A DNA stretch of 64,000 nucleotides from Fen-1135 sp963705275 (GTDB lineage: Bacteria > Desulfobacterota > Syntrophia > Syntrophales > UBA2185), in the NCBI GenBank assembly GCA_963705275.1, contig OY970063.1, positions 2,790,001-2,854,000 on the forward strand. Reading direction: 5' to 3'. Below the pieces are notes generated by a model. That model made no database searches and was not told the origin of the DNA. It saw only the letters and a list, made by a program, of their open reading frames with translations. A program made the translations under genes and the position numbers. This document shows, piece by piece, positions 49,428-59,839 of this stretch. Each line of letters begins with the position of its first letter. Position 1 is the first letter of the stretch.

Positions 49428-52045
49428 CCGTCACCATGAATCTAACACCCGCCATGAGGCAATATCTGGAAATCAAGGAGCAGCATAAAGACTGCATCCT
49501 TTTTTTCAGGATGGGGGATTTCTATGAGATGTTTTTTGAAGATGCAATTACCGCTTCAAAAATTCTGGAGATTACTCTCACATCGAGGAACAAGGGAAAA
49601 GATGACAGCATTCCTCTCTGCGGCATACCGTACCATGCCGCCTCATCATATATCGCAAAGCTCATCGAAAAGGGTTTCAAGGTTGCCATCTGCGAACAGA
49701 TAGAAGATCCAAGAGAGGCAAAGGGCATTGTGAAAAGAGAGGTGGTGCGCATTATCACGCCTGCTCTCTTTGTAGACGAAGAAAACACAAACATCAGGGG
49801 GAATGCCTTCTTGCTGGCTGTTGCGTTGAAAGACGACAAGTTCGGCCTCGCTTTTCTCGATATATCCACAGGGGAATTTCGGATCACGGAGTCTCAAAAC
49901 AGGGACATTTTCATGGCGGAAATAAGCGGCCTCGATTTTCGCGAAGTCATCATCGAGGAGGACTTTCGCGAAAAAGCTCTTTTGAAGGCGTTGTCACAGG
50001 GGGAACCCCGGCCCAGAATAAATTTTTTTGCGGCGGATTATTTTGACTGCGATGCTGCCGTCGGCAGACTAAGAGAATACTTTTCTGAAGATCTGTTGAT
50101 TAAGGAAGGCATATTAAAACATCCGGCCGCGTCAGCTGCGGCCGGTGCTATCCTCCGTTACGTGGAAGAGACGCAGAAGGACCACCTTGGCCATATAAAT
50201 GCAATTTGTTGGTATGAAACCGATAGCTATCTCGCCATGGATGAAATCGCCAAGCGAAATCTTGAATTGTTTACAACCATAACTGAAAACAGAAAGGAAG
50301 GGTCCCTGTTTCATATTCTCGACGAGACAGTTACGTCTATGGGTTCCAGGAGGCTCCGGTGGTGGCTCAATTATCCTCTCGTGGATCCGGAAAAAATCAG
50401 AGAAAGACTGGTAGCAGTGTCAGAAATTAAAGAACACCACATGCTGAGGGGAGACCTGAGGGATGCCCTCTCCAAAGTCTATGACCTCGAAAGGCTCGCA
50501 AGCAGGATATCTATGGGAATCGTCAACGGACGTGATTTGATTGCCCTCATGACATCACTGCAGGCGCTGCCGCAAATCAGGGCCTTCATCTGTAGTTCGA
50601 ATTCATCGCTGTTGGCTTCGATTTATGCCGGGATTGACGAAATGCCGGATGTCCGCGGCCTGATTGAGAGAAGTATTGTCGAAGACCCTCCCATGACGAT
50701 TCGGGAAGGGGGGATCATCAAGGAGGGCTATGATCAGGACCTCGACGAGTTGATCTCTATTGGCAGGGACGGCAGAAGGTGGATCGCCGCCCTCGAAGAA
50801 AAGGAACGGAAACGAACGGGGATCAATTCTCTAAAAATAGGATTTAATAGTGTGTTCGGATATTACATTGAAGTCACTAAGACCAATACGGATCTTGTAC
50901 CACATGACTATATCCGGAAGCAGACACTGGTGAATGCAGAGCGGTATATCAATCAGGAATTGAAAGAATACGAGTCTACTGTGCTGTCCGCGGATGACCG
51001 CCGGAAAGAGCGGGAATATAATCTTTTCGTTCGCATTAGAGGAGAGATTTCAAATGAGATAAAACGGATACAGGCGACAGCATCGCATATAGCCGATCTC
51101 GATGCAATTGTATCTCTGGCCGATGTGGCGGAGCGCAACAATTATTGCTGCCCGGTGGTTGATAATGAAGACAGGATTGAAATAAAGGACGGCAGGCACC
51201 CTGTTGTGGAAAGGATGCCGCTGCCGGACGGGTTTGTTCCCAATGACGTCTATCTTGATCTGGAAGAGATCCGCCTTCTCATCATCACGGGCCCCAATAT
51301 GGCGGGAAAATCAACGTACATCAGGCAGACTGCCTTGATCGTGATACTTGCCCAGACTGGAAGCTTCGTGCCCGCAGCGGAAGCGCGTATAGGCATCGTC
51401 GACCGTATATTTACCCGTATTGGTGCGGCTGACAGTCTGGCGAAGGGACAGAGCACATTCATGATTGAAATGAATGAAGTGGCAAGCATCTTGAAGAATG
51501 CCACACGGAGAAGCCTGATAATCCTCGACGAAGTTGGAAGGGGAACCAGTACATTTGACGGCCTCAGCATTGCATGGGCTACCGCGGAATATATTCATAA
51601 TGCGAAGCTCATAGGGGCGCGCACGCTCTTTGCCACTCACTATCATCAGTTGACAGACCTGGCCCTGACCAAGGAGGGGGTCAAGAATTTCCATATTGCC
51701 GTAAAGGAATGGGGAGACAGGATAATTTTTCTCAGAAAGATCGTGGAGGGCGGAACGAACCGGAGCTACGGCATTCAGGTGGCGAGAATAGCCGGAGTGC
51801 CCGATGAAGTAATTGTCAGGGCCAGGGAGATACTAAATAACCTTGAAAAGGGTGAATTCGATGAGGTCGGCATGCCTAAGATCGCCCGCGGCAGGAGATC
51901 GGCCCCGAAGGACAACGCCCAGTTAAGCCTCTTTATGGAAGGAAAGGACATAATCGCAGGCGAACTCAAATCAATGGACATCCCGAACATGACGCCACTT
52001 GAGGCCCTGCAGAAGCTGAGCTCTTGGAAGGACAAACTCTCTTAA
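49424..52045 (+). CDS. mutS: DNA mismatch repair protein MutS
   Basis: Recognises mismatches and slips. About 873 residues. The mismatch-binding F-F-R-M-G-D-F-Y-E-M-F motif (Phe wedge and Glu) is near residue 29, the connector and lever domains follow, and the ATPase has Walker A G-P-N-M-A-G-K-S-T and the D-E-V-G-R-G-T-S-T-F-D-G signature. The C terminus includes the short helical tail. No mutL is seen. ATG 49424 overlaps the upstream stop codon; ATG 49436 is an alternative. Confidence 0.95.
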   Translation: MTVTMNLTPAMRQYLEIKEQHKDCILFFRMGDFYEMFFEDAITASKILEITLTSRNKGKDDSIPLCGIPYHAASSYIAKLIEKGFKVAICEQIEDPREAKGIVKREVVRIITPALFVDEENTNIRGNAFLLAVALKDDKFGLAFLDISTGEFRITESQNRDIFMAEISGLDFREVIIEEDFREKALLKALSQGEPRPRINFFAADYFDCDAAVGRLREYFSEDLLIKEGILKHPAASAAAGAILRYVEETQKDHLGHINAICWYETDSYLAMDEIAKRNLELFTTITENRKEGSLFHILDETVTSMGSRRLRWWLNYPLVDPEKIRERLVAVSEIKEHHMLRGDLRDALSKVYDLERLASRISMGIVNGRDLIALMTSLQALPQIRAFICSSNSSLLASIYAGIDEMPDVRGLIERSIVEDPPMTIREGGIIKEGYDQDLDELISIGRDGRRWIAALEEKERKRTGINSLKIGFNSVFGYYIEVTKTNTDLVPHDYIRKQTLVNAERYINQELKEYESTVLSADDRRKEREYNLFVRIRGEISNEIKRIQATASHIADLDAIVSLADVAERNNYCCPVVDNEDRIEIKDGRHPVVERMPLPDGFVPNDVYLDLEEIRLLIITGPNMAGKSTYIRQTALIVILAQTGSFVPAAEARIGIVDRIFTRIGAADSLAKGQSTFMIEMNEVASILKNATRRSLIILDEVGRGTSTFDGLSIAWATAEYIHNAKLIGARTLFATHYHQLTDLALTKEGVKNFHIAVKEWGDRIIFLRKIVEGGTNRSYGIQVARIAGVPDEVIVRAREILNNLEKGEFDEVGMPKIARGRRSAPKDNAQLSLFMEGKDIIAGELKSMDIPNMTPLEALQKLSSWKDKLS

Positions 52046-52086
52046 GAATTTATCAGATCGGGTAGATTCTTGGATTCTCGTTTTTC

Positions 52087-54405
52087 TTATTTAATACAGA
52101 CCCTGCGAACCTGCTTTGCGTCTGTTAAACCATTGAGCGCTTTCTGTAGCCCGTCCTGAAGCAGTGTGGTCATCCCTTCGGCACTTGCCGTCGCACGAAT
52201 CTCTTCAACAGACGCGTGCTTCTGGATCAGTCTCTTGATCATGTCTGTATTGAGGAGGAGCTCATGGATACCCATTCTTCCCTTGTATCCCGACTTGTCG
52301 CAGGTATCACATCCCTTTGGACGGTGGAAGATCAGGTCGCTTGTGTAAGGTATGTTTAGTTTTTCAAAATGCTCACGACCGTAACTTTCCACAAATTCGT
52401 TGTATTCATCGATTGATGGATTATATGGTTCCTTGCAGGATGTGCAGAGGGTTCTCACCAGGCGCTGAGCCAGGATGCCCAGGAGAGAGTCAGCAAAATT
52501 CAGGGGGTCTATGCCCATATCCAGGAGTCTCACAACGGTCTCGGGTGCGCTGTTTGTGTGCAGGGTGCTGAAGACCAGGTGTCCCGTCAATGACGCCTCG
52601 ATGCCAGTTTTTGCAGTTTCAAAATCCCTCATTTCGCCAACCATAATAACATCCGGATCAGCACGGAGGAAGGCTCTCGTGACAGCGGCAAAATCTAATC
52701 CGATCTTGGGGTGAACCTGGACCTGACGAAGCCCGTACTGGGTAATCTCAACGGGATCTTCCGCCGTCCATATCTTTTTGTCTGGCGTATTGATATGGTG
52801 CAATGCCGCATGCAGGGTTGTAGTTTTTCCGGAACCGGTGGGGCCAACGCACAGGATCAGGCCGTAAGGTTTTTCGCTGATGCTGATTAGTCCCTTGTAG
52901 TTTCTATTCGATAACGCCATCTCTTCAAGAGGCATGGTTGTGCCCTTGGCGAGTATTCGCATCACCACATCCTCCACGCCTCCCTGCGTAGGAACTGTAG
53001 CAACACGAAGCTCGATTTCTTCACCGCCGGCACGCCGGAATTTTATCTTTCCGTCTTGAGGGAGTCTCTTTACAGTTATGTCCAAATTGGACATGATCTT
53101 TATTCTTGAAACGATGGCGGCCCGGTAATTGTACGGAAGGGTCTGATAAAGCATGCACACCCCGTCAACCCTGTAACGGATTTCCACGTTTTTCTTCGCA
53201 GTATTTGGTTCGACATGAATGTCGGATGAGCGCCTTGTATATGCGTCGTTAATGATCTTATTCACAATCTGCATGATGACACTGTCTGATTCTGAGACAA
53301 TTTCGCCTTCATCCTCTTCAGCTTCTTCTTCTGAAACATATCTTCCAAGAATCTCCGTTATCGTCTGGTCGTCTTCACTCGTTGAGTAGAACAGATTGAT
53401 GTACTTAATGATGTCTTCCGGGAGCGCTACATCATATCTGACAGCCTTCGTTTTCAGAATACTTTCAATCGTGTCCCGTTTCAGGATGTTATATGGGTCA
53501 TCCATAATGACGTGGATGCTTCCGTCCAATCTTTCAAGGGGAACCCACATCTCACGGCGGAGAAATTCCCGCTTTAAATTTTTTAAGAGGTCTCCAGGGA
53601 TGGGGAATTTTTCGTTGAACTGTATGACCTTGCAGCGGAAATACTCTTCATAAGATCTAGCGATATCATTCTTCGATATCTTATATTTTTTCATCAGGAA
53701 GGTTTCCATCGATTCCCTTTCTTCCCTCGCCCTATCCCAAGCGCTATCGAGCTCAAATTCCTTGAGGTATCCGCGAGTAACGAGGTAATCGAATCTTGTC
53801 TTCCGCCTTCTGCCGTATAACTCCTGATTGTTGATTGCTATTCCCAATACATCGGCAATCTCCAGCAAGAAGCCTTGTTCATCTTCTGTAAATTTCCCTG
53901 AACCTTTTTTGTTTAATATTTGGATAACACCTTTGAGGGTCCGTTCATAAAATATAGGGGCTGATAGAACCTGCTTGGTTTTGAAACCTGATTTCTTGTC
54001 CCACCTGTAATCAAAGGCCAGATCTTGATCGATGCCCTTGAGTTCCTCAATATCATAAACGTCAGCTATATTAACCGGTTTACCCGTATTTGCCACATAA
54101 CCAGCAATGCTCTTGTTATTGATGGGTACCCTGATTTCTTTAAGCTGAGATCCGACGAGAAACATGGAATAGATATCATTCTTCAGTTTATCCACCATAT
54201 AGATGGTGATTGAATGGGCGTCAAAGAGGTTTAGAATGCCGTCCTTCAGATCCACGAGTATCTGCCTGGTATTGTGCGCAGAGTGAATCCTGTTCGTAAT
54301 ATCCTGCAATGCCTTACGGAGACGCAGTTGCTCCTCAAGATCAGCTTGCTGATTAATCGCCAGATTACTATCCATTATTTTCTTTTCTGCTTGAAGAACG
54401 TCCAT
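52087..54405 (-). CDS. GspE/PilB-type secretion or pilus ATPase with N-terminal GAF domain
   Basis: A 772-residue hexameric ATPase that powers type II secretion or type IV pilus assembly. The order is GAF sensor (about residues 35-195), MshE N-terminal-like region (205-335), then the ATPase with Walker A G-P-T-G-S-G-K-T-T-T at 521-530, Asp box, and Walker B near 585. A zinc-binding tetracysteine module has C654/C657 and C699/C702. The GAF fusion is unusual for this family and suggests control by a nucleotide or other ligand. No pil or gsp partner genes are adjacent, so the apparatus is elsewhere. Confidence 0.88.
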   Translation of the reverse strand: MDVLQAEKKIMDSNLAINQQADLEEQLRLRKALQDITNRIHSAHNTRQILVDLKDGILNLFDAHSITIYMVDKLKNDIYSMFLVGSQLKEIRVPINNKSIAGYVANTGKPVNIADVYDIEELKGIDQDLAFDYRWDKKSGFKTKQVLSAPIFYERTLKGVIQILNKKGSGKFTEDEQGFLLEIADVLGIAINNQELYGRRRKTRFDYLVTRGYLKEFELDSAWDRAREERESMETFLMKKYKISKNDIARSYEEYFRCKVIQFNEKFPIPGDLLKNLKREFLRREMWVPLERLDGSIHVIMDDPYNILKRDTIESILKTKAVRYDVALPEDIIKYINLFYSTSEDDQTITEILGRYVSEEEAEEDEGEIVSESDSVIMQIVNKIINDAYTRRSSDIHVEPNTAKKNVEIRYRVDGVCMLYQTLPYNYRAAIVSRIKIMSNLDITVKRLPQDGKIKFRRAGGEEIELRVATVPTQGGVEDVVMRILAKGTTMPLEEMALSNRNYKGLISISEKPYGLILCVGPTGSGKTTTLHAALHHINTPDKKIWTAEDPVEITQYGLRQVQVHPKIGLDFAAVTRAFLRADPDVIMVGEMRDFETAKTGIEASLTGHLVFSTLHTNSAPETVVRLLDMGIDPLNFADSLLGILAQRLVRTLCTSCKEPYNPSIDEYNEFVESYGREHFEKLNIPYTSDLIFHRPKGCDTCDKSGYKGRMGIHELLLNTDMIKRLIQKHASVEEIRATASAEGMTTLLQDGLQKALNGLTDAKQVRRVCIK

Positions 54406-54595
54406 TTTTTACGATCACACAATAATTAGTACTCTACAGCTTGATTTTTTCAGGCTGAACCAAGTTCGGGCGCATATTAAATCAGAATGAAAAAAAAAAC
54501 AATACAAACTTCCTTATCGAGAATTGTTGAGGATATATCTGGAAGTGACAAATATCACAAAAGGAATAGGGAGGAGAACTAACTAGCAAGAAGCA

Positions 54596-56668
54596 TCAGG
54601 ATCCTGTAACAATTTTTGAGAAGTCGGCTATCATATGAAATGTGCCCGATATTTCCTCCAGAAGTGAAAGACGGTTAAATCGTACCGCATCCTCTTTTGC
54701 CATAACGAGAACATTATTAAAAAAATCATCGACGGGTTTTCTCAAAGTGGCCAGTTCGACGAGGGCAGATAGATAATCGTTTCTCTCAATATGTTTGATA
54801 ACTTTCTCTCTTGTGTGCAAAAAAGCGCTATATAATGATTTTTCTTCTGGGGATTCAAACTTCGAGGGATCAATTAAGCCGTCCTTAAAGTCTTTAATGA
54901 TGTTGCCTACACGTTTGAAAGCGATCGCCAGTGGTTCGAAATCCGCATGGGACTTGAAAGTTTCCATCGCCTCGATTTTCTTTAACGACTGGACAATATC
55001 CGCAGCGCCGGTTTCCAGTACCGCGTCAACTACATCGTAGGGGTGTCCCTGGGAGGTGAGCAGATTTTCAAATCTGCCCTTGAAAAACTCCATCACGTTG
55101 GCCCTTATCTCCTCAGGGGGTCTCTTAATCTTACCACTTAGAATCGAAATACTCTTATCGATCATGACTTTCAGATCCAAGGGATAGCGCTTGCTTATGA
55201 TTATGTTGATAATCCCTATGGCCTGTCGCCGCAGCGCATACGGATCAGCCGTTCCCGTGGGAATCAGATTAACACCGAAGAATCCGACTATGGTATCCAA
55301 CTTGTCCGCGATACTGACTATGGCGCCTTCATCCGTTTCCGGGAGATCGCCTCCTGCGGCTGTGGGAAGGTAATGTTCATATATCGCCTTTGCAACGACC
55401 GGATTCTCACCGGCTTTCAATGCATATTCCCTGCCCATAATACCCTGAAGTTCGGTGAACTCGCAGACCATCTGTGTCTCTAAATCGGCCTTGGCGAGAA
55501 TTGCAGTCCGGGCAACTGTCTCTCTAAGCGAAGGATTTATGTGCTCCGTTATATAGAGGGCAAGCTCTTTCATCTGCATGACCTTTTCGTATGAAGTTCC
55601 CAGCTGCGTGTGAAATACAACCTGACGTAACTTCTCAAAGTGCTGATCGAGGGAGACCTTCTGATCCTCTTCGAAGAAGAATTTTGCATCGGCCAACCTT
55701 GCCCGAATTACCTTTTCATTACCGCGAGCCACAACTTGCGGATTTCGGGCAAGAGTGTTGTTTATAGTTATGAAATATGGCAGCAATGCTCCTTTATCAT
55801 CAACTACGGGGAAATATTTTTGATGTGAAATCATAGAAGTCGTAAGAACCTCTTTGGGCAGTTTCAGGTAGTCTTTATCAAAGCTCCCGCAGACGGCGGT
55901 CGGATATTCAACAAGATAGGTGACTGTTGCAACTAGATCTTCAGTATAAAAGATTTTGCCTCCCACAGTCTTTGCGGTTTTCTCAGCTTCCTCGAGTATA
56001 ATCTTCTTCCTCTCTTCAGGATCAACAATGACAAAATGCTTTCTGCAATTTGTCACATATTCTTTCATCTTTTTTACTTTAAAAGATTTTGTGCTCATGA
56101 AACGATGGCCATAACTCCTATCTCCACTCTCTATATTTCCAATCACAAACGGTATCGTTTCGCCGCCGTATATGGCCAGTATCCAATGAATGGGCCGCGC
56201 GAAGCGGATTTGCAGGTCCGACCAGCGCATGGACTTTCTAAAGGGGACGGATGTTATGAATTTGGTCATGATGCCCGGCAACAGAGTCATGGTATCTTCT
56301 CCGGTTATCTTCTTCCGCGCGCAGATGTATTCGCCCTTCTCTGTTGTAACTACTTCGAGTTCCGAAACGTTTATCCCCTGACCTGTTGCGAAACCGATGG
56401 CGGCCTTGGTTGGATTTCCATTCTCATCGAAAGCAACTCTCTTTGCGGGACCTAACTTTTCAATGATCTGATCTTCCTGCCTGTTTGCTACGTTAAGGAC
56501 GCAGAGACAAAGTCTCCGGGGCGTGGCCATGGCCTTGATATCATCGTGCTGGATCAGTTTGTTGGCAAGCTCTCGCCGTATAATCTCCTCCATGTCTTTT
56601 ATGGCTTTCGGAAGGAAAGCCGCCGGTATTTCCTCTGTTCCTATCTCGAGTAGAAGTTCCTTGCCCAT
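54596..56668 (-). CDS. glyS: Glycyl-tRNA synthetase beta subunit
   Basis: Beta chain of the heterotetrameric bacterial GlyRS, 690 residues. It begins L-L-L-E-I-G-T-E-E-I-P-A, has T-P-R-R-L-C near residue 49, the H-Q-K-Y-F-P segment near 280, and the HD-type and anticodon-binding regions towards the C terminus. It follows glyQ after 77 bases on the - strand. Confidence 0.95.
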   Translation of the reverse strand: MGKELLLEIGTEEIPAAFLPKAIKDMEEIIRRELANKLIQHDDIKAMATPRRLCLCVLNVANRQEDQIIEKLGPAKRVAFDENGNPTKAAIGFATGQGINVSELEVVTTEKGEYICARKKITGEDTMTLLPGIMTKFITSVPFRKSMRWSDLQIRFARPIHWILAIYGGETIPFVIGNIESGDRSYGHRFMSTKSFKVKKMKEYVTNCRKHFVIVDPEERKKIILEEAEKTAKTVGGKIFYTEDLVATVTYLVEYPTAVCGSFDKDYLKLPKEVLTTSMISHQKYFPVVDDKGALLPYFITINNTLARNPQVVARGNEKVIRARLADAKFFFEEDQKVSLDQHFEKLRQVVFHTQLGTSYEKVMQMKELALYITEHINPSLRETVARTAILAKADLETQMVCEFTELQGIMGREYALKAGENPVVAKAIYEHYLPTAAGGDLPETDEGAIVSIADKLDTIVGFFGVNLIPTGTADPYALRRQAIGIINIIISKRYPLDLKVMIDKSISILSGKIKRPPEEIRANVMEFFKGRFENLLTSQGHPYDVVDAVLETGAADIVQSLKKIEAMETFKSHADFEPLAIAFKRVGNIIKDFKDGLIDPSKFESPEEKSLYSAFLHTREKVIKHIERNDYLSALVELATLRKPVDDFFNNVLVMAKEDAVRFNRLSLLEEISGTFHMIADFSKIVTGS

Positions 56669-56745
56669 TAATCATCTCCAGTCTAAGATTCTAAGTTTGA
56701 TCATCAAAGCTCAAGGGTTTCCAAATATTCAGGTATCGATGTGGT

Positions 56746-57639
56746 TCAGTCACCCGTGTTTATTTTTTTCACTTTTCCCAGGAGGGGAAACCCCATCTTT
56801 TCTCTTTGCTTAAGATAACCTTCAGCGCTTATTCTGGCCAGATTCCTCACTCTGCCTATGTAGCTTGTGCGTTCTGCCACGCTTATTGCGCCGCGGGCAT
56901 TTAGCAGATTGAATATGTGGGAACACTTGAGGCAGTAATCGTAAGTGGGGAGGATGAGCTCTTTTTCAGACATCCTGACGGATTCTGCTTCGCACATATC
57001 AAAAAATTTCCTCAGCATCCCGACATCTGCATATTCGAAATTATAGAAGGACCATTCCACCTCACCCTTATGGTGTACATCGCCGTAAGTGACCTGGTCA
57101 TTCCATTTAAGGTCGTATACGTTGTCTATTTCCTGTATATACATCGCAATGCGCTCGATTCCGTAGGTGAGTTCGCCGCATATGGGATTGAGGTCGATGC
57201 CTCCGCACTGCTGGAAGTAAGTGAACTGCGTTATCTCCATGCCATCGAGCCAGACTTCCCATCCCAGTCCCCACGCGCCGAGTGTAGGTGATTCCCAGTC
57301 GTCTTCGACAAATCTGATATCATGATCGAGAGGGTCAATGCCGAAATTCTTCAGTGAGTCAAGATAAAGACCCTGGATATCTAGAGGCGAGGGCTTCAAT
57401 ATTACCTGATACTGGTAATAGTGCTGTAATCTGTTTGGATTGTCTCCATATCTGCCGTCAGTGGGTCTTCGCGACGGCTCAACATATGCCACATTCCAGG
57501 GTTCCGGTCCCAGGGCCCTGAGAAACGTCGCGGGGTTGAAGGTACCGGCTCCCACCTCAAGATCGTAAGGCTGTTGAATAACGCATCCGTAGTCTGCCCA
57601 GTATTTGTCAAGGGCGAATATTAGTTCCTGAAAGTTCAC
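56746..57639 (-). CDS. glyQ: Glycyl-tRNA synthetase alpha subunit
   Basis: Catalytic class II subunit of GlyRS, 297 residues. It starts with the nearly invariant N-F-Q-E-L-I-F-A-L segment, then Y-D-L-E-V-G-A-G-T-F-N-P-A-T-F-L-R and Q-P-S-R-R-P-T-D-G-R-Y-G-type motif (here E-P-S-R-R-P-T-D-G-R-Y-G) and the final catalytic arginine region. Cotranscribed with glyS. Confidence 0.96.
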   Translation of the reverse strand: MNFQELIFALDKYWADYGCVIQQPYDLEVGAGTFNPATFLRALGPEPWNVAYVEPSRRPTDGRYGDNPNRLQHYYQYQVILKPSPLDIQGLYLDSLKNFGIDPLDHDIRFVEDDWESPTLGAWGLGWEVWLDGMEITQFTYFQQCGGIDLNPICGELTYGIERIAMYIQEIDNVYDLKWNDQVTYGDVHHKGEVEWSFYNFEYADVGMLRKFFDMCEAESVRMSEKELILPTYDYCLKCSHIFNLLNARGAISVAERTSYIGRVRNLARISAEGYLKQREKMGFPLLGKVKKINTGD

Positions 57640-57747
57640 CTGACCCTCCTAGGTTGTTTAATGGCTTCTGCTTTGATATTATAGACGTTTAATCAAAGTT
57701 GAGTAACATGGGTATAGATGTGTGTCAACATGAAAAACCCAGGAAAG

Positions 57748-58533
57748 CTATTGCGGAGATAAGATTCCCATTTTTTGGATATCGTTAAGGACCAGAAATG
57801 ACTTAATTTCTTTCCCGAGGAGATGATGAATAAAACCGACGAGGACGTCCCTGCTTTCTTGAGCCGTCTGGTCTGAAAAGGCAATCCTGTTGATTTTTGC
57901 CGTATCTATTTCTTTTCCCAGCAGGAGCGTTCTGATGGTTCCCAAAGAAATGCAAAGGGAGTCGGAGTTATTCTGGTAGCATGCATTGCATCTCAGGCCG
58001 CCATCGTTCATGATGAAATGGTACATGACCTCTTCGCTGACCGGCTTTTTACAGGTCATGCACCTGTCTAGAACCGGTTCATATCCTGTCAGCCTTAGGA
58101 GACGTATTTCAAAAAAACGTATCAATGCTTCTGAACAGGCTCCAGCGTCAATAAGTCCAAGGAAATTCAGCAGTAATTTAAATAGATCAACATTTTTCTT
58201 GCCTTCCAGCGTGAATTTATCGACTAGTTCGGTAAGATATGAGGAGAGCAGGGTCTTATGAAGATCCTCCCTGATATTTGCGTGGTGATCTATGACGTCA
58301 CACCCTTCAATGAGAGCGAGTGTCCCCCGCCCTTTCTTGGAAAAAATGATGTTGCAGTAGGATAAAGGTTCGAGGGCATTGGAAAATCTTTTTTTGCTTC
58401 GACGCGCGCCCTTCGCGATTCCCTTAACCTTGCCGAAATCCATCGAGTAAAAGGTTACGATGCGGTCTGATTCTCCGTAGTCGAGGGAATGTATGACGAT
58501 TGCTGACGTTTTATGCACAATCCTTGTGTTCAT
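57748..58533 (-). CDS. recO: DNA repair protein RecO
   Basis: Loads RecA onto SSB-coated DNA in the RecFOR pathway. From ATG 58533 the protein has 261 residues: an N-terminal OB fold (V-H-K-T-S-A-I-V-I, Y-G-E-S-D-R-I-V-T, G-A-R-R-S-K-K-R-F) and a helical C-terminal domain with a zinc motif C-M-T-C...C-N-A-C. In the sequence as given the frame is open through the end of pyrC, giving an artificial 496-residue PyrC-RecO fusion; the true pyrC end (CCATGA) overlaps this ATG. Confidence 0.9.
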   Translation of the reverse strand: MNTRIVHKTSAIVIHSLDYGESDRIVTFYSMDFGKVKGIAKGARRSKKRFSNALEPLSYCNIIFSKKGRGTLALIEGCDVIDHHANIREDLHKTLLSSYLTELVDKFTLEGKKNVDLFKLLLNFLGLIDAGACSEALIRFFEIRLLRLTGYEPVLDRCMTCKKPVSEEVMYHFIMNDGGLRCNACYQNNSDSLCISLGTIRTLLLGKEIDTAKINRIAFSDQTAQESRDVLVGFIHHLLGKEIKSFLVLNDIQKMGILSPQ

Positions 58534-59839
58534 GGCAGATCCCGATATTTTATTTCCCCACCCATAATTGTCATTATGGACTTTCCCTTTCATAGTCTGT
58601 CCATGAAAGGGTGTGTTTTTCCCTCTTGAACGCAGTCTGTTACGGTCAACCGTCCACCTTCTATTTGGATCAATTACGGTAATATCGGCATCTTCACCCG
58701 CCTTCAGAGTCCCTTTGGGAATCTTGAGGATCGCCGCAGGATTTGTACTCATCTTGAGTATCAACTGATCGAGCGTAAGGATGCCATCGTCGACAAGACT
58801 CAGACTAAGAGCGAGGGATGTTTCCAACCCTGTAATGCCGAAGGAAGCATATTCGAATTCCACTTCTTTGTCCGTTGACGCATGCGGAGCATGGTCACTT
58901 GCGATGACATCGATGGTTCCATCCTTAAGCCCTTCTCTTACTGCTGTGACGTCCTCGATAGTGCGCAATGGGGGATTGACCTTGGCGCATGTATCGAATT
59001 CCCTCAGTGCCTCGTCCGTAAGGGTGAAATAGTGGGGAGCAGTTTCCGATGTTACCTTAACGCCTCTCTCCTTGGCATCCCTGATCAGTCTGACGGTTCC
59101 CGCAGTGCTGACGTGGGCAATATGAAGAAGCGCTCTCGTGTACTCGGCTATAATTATGTCTCTGGCAACGATCGCATCTTCCGCTATATTGGGAATTCCT
59201 TGAAGACCGAGTTCGGTGGACACAAATCCTTCGTTCATCGATCCCCCTGAGATAAGTAGGTGTCTTCGCAGTGTGAGATGATTGACATGCCGAGGGAAGA
59301 TGCATATTCAAGAGCCCTTCTCATAAGAGCGCTATTTGTCACCGGCTTCCCATCATCTGAGAATGCAACTGCACCAGCATCCTTCAGATCCCTGAATTCC
59401 GTAAGGGAGGTTCCCTCCGATCCCATGCTGATAGATGCAATGGGGTATACATTAACAAGGTTGCATAATGCAGCTTTTCTCTTTATGTACTCTGTCACGG
59501 ACCGGGTATCATTGACCGGACTGGTGTTGGGCATGCAGGCAATGGACGTGAATCCGCCGGCAGCGCCGGCCTCGCTTCCCGTCTGAATTGTTTCTTTGTA
59601 TTCAAATCCCGGTTCGCGCAGTGGGTGTGCATATCGATTAATCCCGGCACCACAACCATACCTTTGACATCGATGATATTGATTTCTCGGGCCGCTGATT
59701 TCCGGGAATCAGTCTTGGGCTTGTGTATATTTTTCCCGATCTCAGAGATCTTTCCATTTTGTATCAGGATGTCCATGTGTGCATCCAGATTCTGAGAAGG
59801 GTCAATAATCCTTCCGCCCGCGAGCAGTAATTTCATCAT
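58530..59839 (-). pseudogene. pyrC: Dihydroorotase, broken by three single-base shifts
   Basis: Third step of pyrimidine synthesis. Three frames cover one class I dihydroorotase. Frame 1 from ATG 59839 holds L-L-A-G-G-R-I-I-D and the metal motif D-M-H-T-H. One base is missing near 59621, and frame 2 continues L-R-E-P-G-F-E-Y-K. One G is missing in the C5 run at 59243-59247 (forward strand), and frame 3 continues M-N-E-G-F-V, with D-H-A-P-H metal ligands later. An extra base near 58578 then shifts out of the natural end M-T-I-M-G-G-E-I-K-Y-R-D-L-P. Repaired length is 436 residues, normal. Pseudogene or read error; flanking pyrB and recO are intact. Confidence 0.88.

Noticed and set aside
57748..59238. 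An apparent PyrC-RecO fusion protein of 496 residues
   Set aside because: The fusion arises from one extra base near 58578; the natural pyrC end and overlapping recO start are visible in the neighbouring frame.
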